From TMED161 sp964532515 (GTDB taxonomy: Bacteria > Fidelibacterota > Marinisomatia > SCGC-AAA003-L08 > D37C17): a stretch of 11,918 nucleotides of DNA. The position numbers and the translations under genes are program-made. The notes beneath the pieces are model-generated. The model was not told the DNA's origin, made no database searches, and saw only the letters and a program-made list of their open reading frames with translations. Below are positions 6,360-11,918 of the stretch, in pieces. The first letter of the stretch is position 1; each line of letters opens with the position of its first letter. The DNA is taken from contig CAZHKH010000043.1 of NCBI GenBank assembly GCA_964532515.1, forward strand, positions 1-11,918, given 5' to 3'.

Positions 6360-8615
6360 CTACTTCAACTTATTCTTGTAAAATAAATTAAGCAGCACAG
6401 GGAGAAGGAACAGAGAGCCTAAAAGCGCTATAATCAGGATAATGGTAGCCAAAATCCCAAATTCATGGTTAGGCACCAACTCTGAAAAATACAGCACAAA
6501 AAAGCCCATACACAGCACCAGCGTGGTTCCTATGATCGCCTTTCCTGTTGATAGAATTGAATTGGATATCGATAGCGCTACATCGTTTGTTTTCTTTAGC
6601 TCCTGACGAAAGCGAGCAAGGAAGTGGATGGTGTCATCCACTGCGATTCCAAGCGCGATGGAGAATGTCATTGCAGTCGAGGGCCTGAGCTTGATTCCCG
6701 CGAATCCCATGATCGCCGCGGCGGCCATAAGGGGAATGATATTCGGCAGAATCGATATCAGAGACAGTCTCACGGACTTAAAAAGGATGATCATTGATAT
6801 AAAAATAATAATAAACGCAAGAATAAAGCTGGTGGTTAGGTCTCTAACCAGAAAGCCTTGGGTTCGAAGCGCCAGCAGCGTGCTTCCTGAAACGAGCACC
6901 TCCTGATTTCCTCCCTTAAAAACCTCATTGAAAATCTGCTGCACCTCTATCCTGAGATTGTCCGCGACCTTGGAGCGAATATTTCCAACTCGGCAGGTGA
7001 TTCGATACTTAGTTGAATCAGAGTTAAATAGATTGGTCCCAATATCCCCGCCAGCCACATCCAGATAGTCATACACATCATCGGTGGTCTCAGGAAGATT
7101 CATCCCTATCTCAGGCTCCCAGAAGTTGGTCATCACCTTTATGTAGTCATTTAAGGATATCGCTTTCTTGATATCAGATATCGATTCAATTCTATTCTCA
7201 AATTCATCTGCTTTCTTTAGAAACTCTAGGTCAAATATATTGCTCGCGGCAACAGAGTCGCTCTTATTGTGAATCACAATCTCCAGTGGAAGCGTGCCAC
7301 CAAAATTCTTATCAACGTACATAATGTCATCATACAGCAGATTTCCCGGTCGAAGGTCATCGAGGATCGAGATATTGTAATCAATTCTATTCATACCGAC
7401 AAACGAAAGAGCCAGAAATACCACCGAGAATCCCAGAATCCAATAGGGATACTTCTTGGTGGAGGCGTCTATCTTATCAACAGAGAATGAGTCTTTCTGC
7501 TTTATCAGCCTGTTAACGTGATACTCTGGGGGAATTGGAAGATATAGCAGGGTAATCGGAATGGTGATAATTGCAACCAAAAACATCAGAACGACCCCCA
7601 CTCCAAGGACAAATCCAAATTCCTGGGTAATCTTGATGTTGGTCATCATTAAGGATAAAAAGCCAACGGCCGTGGTAAAACTTGTCAAAAACAGCGCGCC
7701 CCCAAGCTCCTTAATAACCCTTTGAACGGCATTCTTTATCGACCCATTCTCCTGGTAAATACACTCATGATACTTCATGAGTATATGGATGCAATTTGAG
7801 CACCCGATAATCAGAATAAGGATGTAGGTCAGATAGGATATCAGGTTGATGGTGATACCACAGAAGGCCATCAGCGCAGATACCCAGATCAGCGTGATAA
7901 ATATACTGGTCATCGGAAGAAGAACGCAGTTGATTTGCCTGAATACAAAAAACAGTATTAGAACTACCACCAGACATCCCAGCGGAATAAAGATGGTTCT
8001 TTCCTTGCTTACCAGCTCCACGTAGCGTGTTCGAAGCACGGGAATTCCGGCCTCGTACCACTCCCAGTCTCGTCCGTGTATCTCAAGCCCCCTATCAATT
8101 TCCTCAAACAAATTCTGTCGGCTCATCTGATCGTTTACATCATCTTTCATATCGACGTATATCGCGCCAGATTTTCCATCCTCAGATATTACCAAGTTGG
8201 TGTACAGGGGATGATTGAGAACCATTTTTCTGTGTGCGTCCCAGGTGCTATCATCAAGAGACTCATCAAATAAAAATTCATCGTTCTCCTGAATATTAAA
8301 CAGGCTGGTTGTCTGCTCGATTCCTGCGATGGCATTAATCAGCGTATCGATCACACCCAACTTCTTCACATTCTCCCTTCTAAGCGGATCATCGCAGCTG
8401 TATATTAAAAGAAACTTATCATCCTCTCTTGAAAACTCTGCTCTAAACTCTTCATATTTATCTCTCTCAGGGTCATTTTCAGGGAACATCTGCTCAAGAG
8501 AAAAATCGACAATCAGTCTATTGCTTGAAAAGAACGCGTAGTAGGCAAACCAAAGGGTAATGGCAAACACAGTAGACAGAGTAAGAACCGGATTATTTAT
8601 AATTCTAGATATCAT
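6360..8615 (-). CDS. RND/MMPL-superfamily exporter
   Basis: A 751-residue inner-membrane protein with the duplicated RND layout: one helix (about 10-30), a periplasmic loop to about 205, five helices (about 207-360), a helix near 391-407, a second loop to about 600, and five more helices to the C-terminus. The start of the first loop, SLEQMFPENDPERDKYEEFR (39-58), is typical of COG1033-type predicted exporters. The second half carries GIAVDDTIHFLARFR (656-670), with the Asp pair expected for proton coupling in TM10. The matching site in the first half reads GCSNCIHILMKYHE (271-284) and lacks the acids. No membrane-fusion or TolC gene is adjacent. Substrates of relatives are often lipids or hydrophobic compounds, but nothing here identifies the cargo. 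Its ATG overlaps the YhbY stop by one base (TGATG), and its stop abuts the KARI-like gene. Confidence 0.88.
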   Translation of the reverse strand: MISRIINNPVLTLSTVFAITLWFAYYAFFSSNRLIVDFSLEQMFPENDPERDKYEEFRAEFSREDDKFLLIYSCDDPLRRENVKKLGVIDTLINAIAGIEQTTSLFNIQENDEFLFDESLDDSTWDAHRKMVLNHPLYTNLVISEDGKSGAIYVDMKDDVNDQMSRQNLFEEIDRGLEIHGRDWEWYEAGIPVLRTRYVELVSKERTIFIPLGCLVVVLILFFVFRQINCVLLPMTSIFITLIWVSALMAFCGITINLISYLTYILILIIGCSNCIHILMKYHECIYQENGSIKNAVQRVIKELGGALFLTSFTTAVGFLSLMMTNIKITQEFGFVLGVGVVLMFLVAIITIPITLLYLPIPPEYHVNRLIKQKDSFSVDKIDASTKKYPYWILGFSVVFLALSFVGMNRIDYNISILDDLRPGNLLYDDIMYVDKNFGGTLPLEIVIHNKSDSVAASNIFDLEFLKKADEFENRIESISDIKKAISLNDYIKVMTNFWEPEIGMNLPETTDDVYDYLDVAGGDIGTNLFNSDSTKYRITCRVGNIRSKVADNLRIEVQQIFNEVFKGGNQEVLVSGSTLLALRTQGFLVRDLTTSFILAFIIIFISMIILFKSVRLSLISILPNIIPLMAAAAIMGFAGIKLRPSTAMTFSIALGIAVDDTIHFLARFRQELKKTNDVALSISNSILSTGKAIIGTTLVLCMGFFVLYFSELVPNHEFGILATIILIIALLGSLFLLPVLLNLFYKNKLK

Positions 8616-8905
8616 CAGATGCGGTACTTCCTCTTCTCACGATCTTCGTTGGCTCTGAACATAATCAGCGTATTTCCAATAGAGCCAACAATAAATGCAG
8701 AGAGTTTATCCTCAGCGCTGCTGATTAAATCTTTTTTAGATTCTTTGCTCTCATTGAATTTAACTTTTATTAGCTCATGAGACTCAAGAGACTGGTCAAT
8801 AGACTCAAATGCTCCATCGGTTAAACCCGATTTCCCGATATAGACAGATGGCTTGATGTGGTGCGCCAGTGAGCGCAACTTTGACCGCTGCTTTGAATTG
8901 ATCAA
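8615..8905 (-). CDS. yhbY: YhbY-family CRM-domain RNA-binding protein
   Basis: A 96-residue protein consisting of one CRM domain. It starts MINSKQRSKLRSLAHHIKPS and contains the GxxG loop in VYIGKSGLTDGAFESIDQSL (about 21-40), then HELIKVKF and a final strand NTLIMFRA. YhbY relatives bind the pre-50S ribosomal subunit and act in ribosome assembly. The start codon is TTG (8905-8903), supported by AAAGGA ending 8 bases upstream; no in-frame ATG precedes the CRM core. The start overlaps the previous stop by 4 bases (TTGA), and its own stop overlaps the exporter ATG by one base. A housekeeping RNA-binding gene between two envelope genes is an odd neighbourhood but is common enough in compact operons. 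Confidence 0.88.
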   Translation of the reverse strand: MINSKQRSKLRSLAHHIKPSVYIGKSGLTDGAFESIDQSLESHELIKVKFNESKESKKDLISSAEDKLSAFIVGSIGNTLIMFRANEDREKRKYRI

Positions 8906-9420
8906 TTATCTTTTCCTTTAAATGGTAGCATTATTCGAGCTTCTATAGTATCTGTGAATCTAGAAAAGTTAATAAAGTCTGAGCAACCCTTAAAATAATT
9001 AATATCGATATTCATATCATTTATCTCAAATGAGTAGCCAATGGTAGGGCCAAAAATAAAATTAGAGTCTGAGAATCCAAAATCAAGCGTGGACCTGACT
9101 CCAATCGATAGTCTATCCAGAGGGACCTCTATAAATGAAAACACGCTCAAGCCGAATAGATCCTTATTCTTAAGTGAAGACTCGCTAACCGCGTCCTGGT
9201 CCACCCCCAAAATATACTGAAAGCCAAATCCACTTCTCATTCCCCAGGTGTCTTGCCGAGTGTATCCACCTGAAACACCCAGGTTAAAGGTGCCGCTTGC
9301 ACTATCAAGCATTCGGCTTGCTACGTTGGATACGCTAGTTGAAAGCATATAATTGTGATCCGCAAGAGGCTTTGAATGCAGAAAGCCTACTAGAGCAGCT
9401 ATATAAATAAAATATTTCAA
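8902..9420 (-). CDS. Putative small outer-membrane beta-barrel protein
   Basis: A 172-residue protein with a signal peptide (MKYFIYIAALVGFLHS, cleavage near residue 16). The rest alternates polar and hydrophobic residues with many aromatics and glycines, for example FNLGVSGGYTRQDTWGMRSG, DLFGLSVFSFIEV and FIFGPTIGYSFEIN, as expected for about eight beta strands of a small outer-membrane barrel. No named family is recognised. It lacks a clear C-terminal Phe, ending FKGKDN. The start is a TTG (9420-9418), since no ATG lies before the signal peptide; GAG six bases upstream is a weak ribosome-binding site. It is the first gene of the tightly overlapping leftward run and lies 39 bp after the choice-of-anchor B gene. 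It may assist the downstream exporter in the envelope, but that is only an inference from position. Confidence 0.65.
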   Translation of the reverse strand: MKYFIYIAALVGFLHSKPLADHNYMLSTSVSNVASRMLDSASGTFNLGVSGGYTRQDTWGMRSGFGFQYILGVDQDAVSESSLKNKDLFGLSVFSFIEVPLDRLSIGVRSTLDFGFSDSNFIFGPTIGYSFEINDMNIDINYFKGCSDFINFSRFTDTIEARIMLPFKGKDN

Positions 9421-9459
9421 TAGATTCTCAGGAATTTAGATGGATTAATTTATATAAAT

Positions 9460-11520
9460 TTAATCTAGAATAATATTAATAACATTAACAATATCAAGGA
9501 TATCGATAACGCCATCAGCATTTATATCTGCAGAATAAAACTCTGTTGTGGTTGGCTCTACAATCCCGAGTGCAAAATTGATAATCATCACGATATCTAA
9601 AATATCAATCTGAGCATCAAAATTAACATCACCCAGCAACACATCCTCCAGCGAGCCAATTGAACGAATTAAAATATCATCTATCGCGGCCTCTACGATC
9701 GATCCACCCGATCCAAACTCACCATCATAAAAAATATCCTCAGCGGTAAATCTGAGGCGGATATTGGATGTTAGATCCACATAATCCTCAAGGAAAAACA
9801 TCTGCTTGTCCCAGGAATTGTTAGATATATTGGTCATCTCCAGGCTCACCCATGAGCCGCCACCGTTATCCGAGGCCTCCACTCTCCATATATCTGTTGA
9901 GGGGTTGTCGCCAAGGTTGTTGGTGTACCACCTGTAGTAGGTCAGCATCACCTGCTCTTCTCCTGATAGGTCAATTAGTGGAGATGTTAGAATTGTTGCA
10001 CCGCCATCGACATCATCATTTGACGGGCTGTTGGTTGGAGCGCTGTTGCCTGTCACATAGCACAGCTCGCCATCCTCTGTCGCATCGCTATCGGGCGCCA
10101 CCGGCACATCCCCATAAAACGTTCCGCTGGGCTCAGCAAGCTCCCAGAGTCCGGAAACTGCATCTCCGGTGATGTTCCAGCCACCAGGCGATGATTCAAA
10201 GTTTTCACCATAGACCTCAGGAAGATCTCCCACAACAAACACCACGGGATTATTTTCGGCTCCCGCTGGGTAGTACGACTCCTGTCCCTGGTCGTTGGAT
10301 GCATAAAAATAATAAGACACAACCGTTCCATCGGATGGAACCTGAATCTCTGCAGAGTAGCTTCCACCTTGCAGCTGCATCTCAATGGCATTCCAGTCAG
10401 ATGAATTATTAAAGCTATAGTACAGCTCCACCGAGGTAATCTCTCCGGTGGTGGATTCAGCTGAAATAGAAAAATTAATCGGATTAGATGAGTATGCCTG
10501 ATCACCTAAATCTATATGCTGAATTGTGACTCCCCCATACTGAAGGATATACAGTCCAGTCTCGATGTCACTTGAAATAATATTATCACTGGGAAGATAC
10601 ACGTAGGTTCCCCAGTTGCCCACATAAAGTCCATCTATCTCGCTGGTATCATAGTAGCCCACCTCATTAAACGTGAGCGTTGAGATATCGTAGACCCGGG
10701 TTCCATCTGCATAGTAGGAAGCGTACACAAGTCCATCTTTAATATAGACATTATGAACAGAGTGTGTGGGGTCTACTGTAAACTCATCTAAAAGGTTAAT
10801 ATTTGAATAATTTTGAATATCCCACAGCTTTAGATTTCCACCCTGCATCTCATCGGCGGTTACCAGATAGTTTCCATCTGCAGACACAGCTGCATCGTGG
10901 GCCATCCCGGGGTACTGCCAGGACACAAGCGTCTGGGGATTTGTTTTGTCAGATACATCGATGATATACGCGGTGCTGGAGTATATACCCATTCCGTAAA
11001 TAAGATTATCCTCTACATCGATATCATGAAGATACTCACCATCCCAGGTTCCCACCAACGCTGGATTCCCAGGGAATGTTAGGTCGTAGATCCATATGTC
11101 GTGTTCATCTGCGCCAACTATATAGAGATAGCCATCCTCACAAATATGAATATTATGAGAGTTATCGACATCTGTGATTGTATACACTAAAGTTGGGTTA
11201 TCTAGGTCATTGACGCTAACCACTTTAATTCCGTCATCGGCCTCGGTGCCTATATACACATGGCGACCCCAGTACTTGAGGTCTCTCCATATACTGTTTC
11301 CTCCACTGATTCTGCCTACTTCAAATGGGTTCCCTGGATTGGTTACATCCACAAAAGATGCTGCGTTTTGAAGTCCAATCACCGCAAACTCTCTCTCATC
11401 CTGATAGAATCCAGTAATATCTGAGGTCTGCTGCTCAAATGAAAGATAGCCCAGCAGCTGCATATTGTAGCTGTCGGCTACTAGAAAGGTAGAAAGTAGA
11501 ATAAATATATATTTAACCAT
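9460..11520 (-). CDS. Choice-of-anchor B family secreted protein with C-terminal dockerin-type repeats
   Basis: A 686-residue exported protein. A signal peptide occupies about residues 1-16. Residues about 20-330 form a beta-propeller-like region of LVIVD-type repeats with recurring VDVTNPGNP, IDVSDKTNP and YDIS motifs, and His-rich strand starts (SHNIHI, YLHDID, AHDAAV, HSVHNVYI). It closes with the choice-of-anchor B signature near WGTYVYLPSDNIISSDIETG and LYILQYGG. An immunoglobulin-like domain follows (about 333-432), then a jelly-roll/MAM-like domain (about 438-622) with NFESSPGGWNITG and AAIDDILIRS. Two dockerin-type calcium loops end the chain: DVNFDAQIDILD (631-642) and DINADGVIDILD (665-676). 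In this family the C-terminal anchor type varies between organisms; here it is dockerin-like rather than a type IX sorting domain. It probably acts at the cell surface or outside the cell; ligand unknown. Confidence 0.88.
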   Translation of the reverse strand: MVKYIFILLSTFLVADSYNMQLLGYLSFEQQTSDITGFYQDEREFAVIGLQNAASFVDVTNPGNPFEVGRISGGNSIWRDLKYWGRHVYIGTEADDGIKVVSVNDLDNPTLVYTITDVDNSHNIHICEDGYLYIVGADEHDIWIYDLTFPGNPALVGTWDGEYLHDIDVEDNLIYGMGIYSSTAYIIDVSDKTNPQTLVSWQYPGMAHDAAVSADGNYLVTADEMQGGNLKLWDIQNYSNINLLDEFTVDPTHSVHNVYIKDGLVYASYYADGTRVYDISTLTFNEVGYYDTSEIDGLYVGNWGTYVYLPSDNIISSDIETGLYILQYGGVTIQHIDLGDQAYSSNPINFSISAESTTGEITSVELYYSFNNSSDWNAIEMQLQGGSYSAEIQVPSDGTVVSYYFYASNDQGQESYYPAGAENNPVVFVVGDLPEVYGENFESSPGGWNITGDAVSGLWELAEPSGTFYGDVPVAPDSDATEDGELCYVTGNSAPTNSPSNDDVDGGATILTSPLIDLSGEEQVMLTYYRWYTNNLGDNPSTDIWRVEASDNGGGSWVSLEMTNISNNSWDKQMFFLEDYVDLTSNIRLRFTAEDIFYDGEFGSGGSIVEAAIDDILIRSIGSLEDVLLGDVNFDAQIDILDIVMIINFALGIVEPTTTEFYSADINADGVIDILDIVNVINIILD

Positions 11521-11557
11521 ATCTATAAATTAGTATCCTGTGGTATTTAATATATGT

Positions 11558-11580
11558 AAAAAAATATTACAGTTTCCCGT
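11558..11580 (-). terminator. Weak intrinsic terminator candidate after the right-hand partial gene
   Basis: Read leftward, just after the stop codon (11584-11582), ACGG-GAAA-CTGT (11580-11569) can form a 4-bp stem with a GAAA tetraloop and one G-T pair. It is followed by AATA and a run of seven T (11564-11558). The stem is short, so termination is likely to be partial at best. Confidence 0.3.
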
Positions 11581-11581
11581 T

Positions 11582-11918
11582 TTACTCACCACTGACAATA
11601 ATTTCAATAAAGTATACCAAGTCTAAAACATTTAATACTCCATCTCCAGTGGCATCACCACTTAGAGCACCAATGTCAAATCCAGCATCATAGCCCTCAC
11701 TATAAGCAGCATCAACATCTGATTGTCCAATACCATCCTCTGGTGTTACAGAGTCTGCACCTTCACTGAATCCAGCATTATAAGATGAATCGTCATAGCC
11801 ATCACCATTATCATCTGCGATACCACCCGATTCTTCACATACATCTCCATTTGGAGAAGCAGTTAGATTACATAGGTTTGCATAAGTAAGGCTTGACTCA
11901 TAAAAGACTGCATCCATA
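11582..11918 (-). CDS. C-terminal part of a secreted repeat protein with a dockerin-like calcium loop
   Basis: The open frame runs from the right edge to a TAA at 11584-11582, about 112 codons. An ATG occurs at 11917, but the peptide after it has no signal sequence, so it is probably internal and the gene begins outside the window. Visible parts are a two-cysteine stretch (NLCNLTASPNGDVCEES), an Asp-rich calcium-type loop (DDNGDGYDD), two Tyr/Gly repeats (SYNAGFSEGADSV and AYSEGYDAGFDIG) separated by a PEDGIGQSDVD linker, and a terminal dockerin-like half-module, GDATGDGVLNVLDLVYFIEI. Only one calcium loop is present at the end, against two in the neighbouring protein. It is probably surface-exposed or secreted; function unknown. 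Confidence 0.7.
   Translation of the reverse strand, partial: MDAVFYESSLTYANLCNLTASPNGDVCEESGGIADDNGDGYDDSSYNAGFSEGADSVTPEDGIGQSDVDAAYSEGYDAGFDIGALSGDATGDGVLNVLDLVYFIEIIVSGE

Noticed and set aside
9447..9460. 14-bp AT-only perfect palindrome in the gap before the barrel-like gene
   Set aside because: The surrounding sequence is AT-rich and the palindrome is short with no T-run beyond it, so it is not a convincing terminator or operator.
9852..10172. 106-codon open frame on the plus strand
   Set aside because: Antisense to the choice-of-anchor B coding region, with unusual composition (many Arg, His, Cys) and no ribosome-binding site; a shadow frame.
10053..10505. 150-codon open frame on the minus strand
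   Set aside because: It lies wholly within the choice-of-anchor B gene in another frame, with a low-complexity, Arg/His/Leu-rich translation and no recognisable domain.

Overview
The window looks like a chromosomal segment of a Gram-negative bacterium of the Bacteroidetes/FCB lineage. The best guess is a marine Marinimicrobia (SAR406)-like organism. The reasons are: a TonB-dependent receptor with an N-terminal carboxypeptidase-regulatory-like domain, a remnant of a type IX (Por) secretion C-terminal sorting domain, a choice-of-anchor B family protein, and dockerin-like calcium repeats used as C-terminal modules. GC content is modest and genes are packed very tightly. The taxonomic call is inference from protein style only.

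Left part (1-4269). The 5' end of a sterol-desaturase-like gene runs leftward off the window. Its start codon overlaps the stop of a decayed, unstarted reading frame that encodes a type IX sorting domain. Divergent from these, at about 511-583, lies a clear TPP (thiamin pyrophosphate) riboswitch whose 3' strand contains the Shine-Dalgarno sequence of the next gene. It controls a two-gene operon: a TonB-dependent outer-membrane receptor (586-2952), then, abutting it, a short sodium:solute symporter (2953-4269). Together they would form an outer- plus inner-membrane uptake route for thiamin or a thiamin precursor, switched off when TPP is plentiful.

Middle (4235-9420). Five minus-strand genes overlap or abut: a small predicted outer-membrane protein, a YhbY-type RNA-binding protein, a 751-residue RND/MMPL-type exporter, a ketol-acid reductoisomerase (KARI)-like enzyme and a secreted TPR protein. 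The KARI-like protein keeps the fold signatures and NADPH site, but two residues counted as catalytic or metal-binding in KARIs are replaced (Lys to Ser131, Glu to Val227). No other branched-chain amino-acid gene is nearby. The last gene of this run converges on and overlaps the symporter gene by 35 bp.

Right part (9460-11918). Two secreted or surface proteins lie on the minus strand: a complete choice-of-anchor B protein ending in two dockerin-type calcium repeats, and the C-terminal part of another protein with Tyr/Gly-rich repeats and a single dockerin-like loop. No RNA genes other than the riboswitch, no CRISPR array and no insertion sequence were seen.
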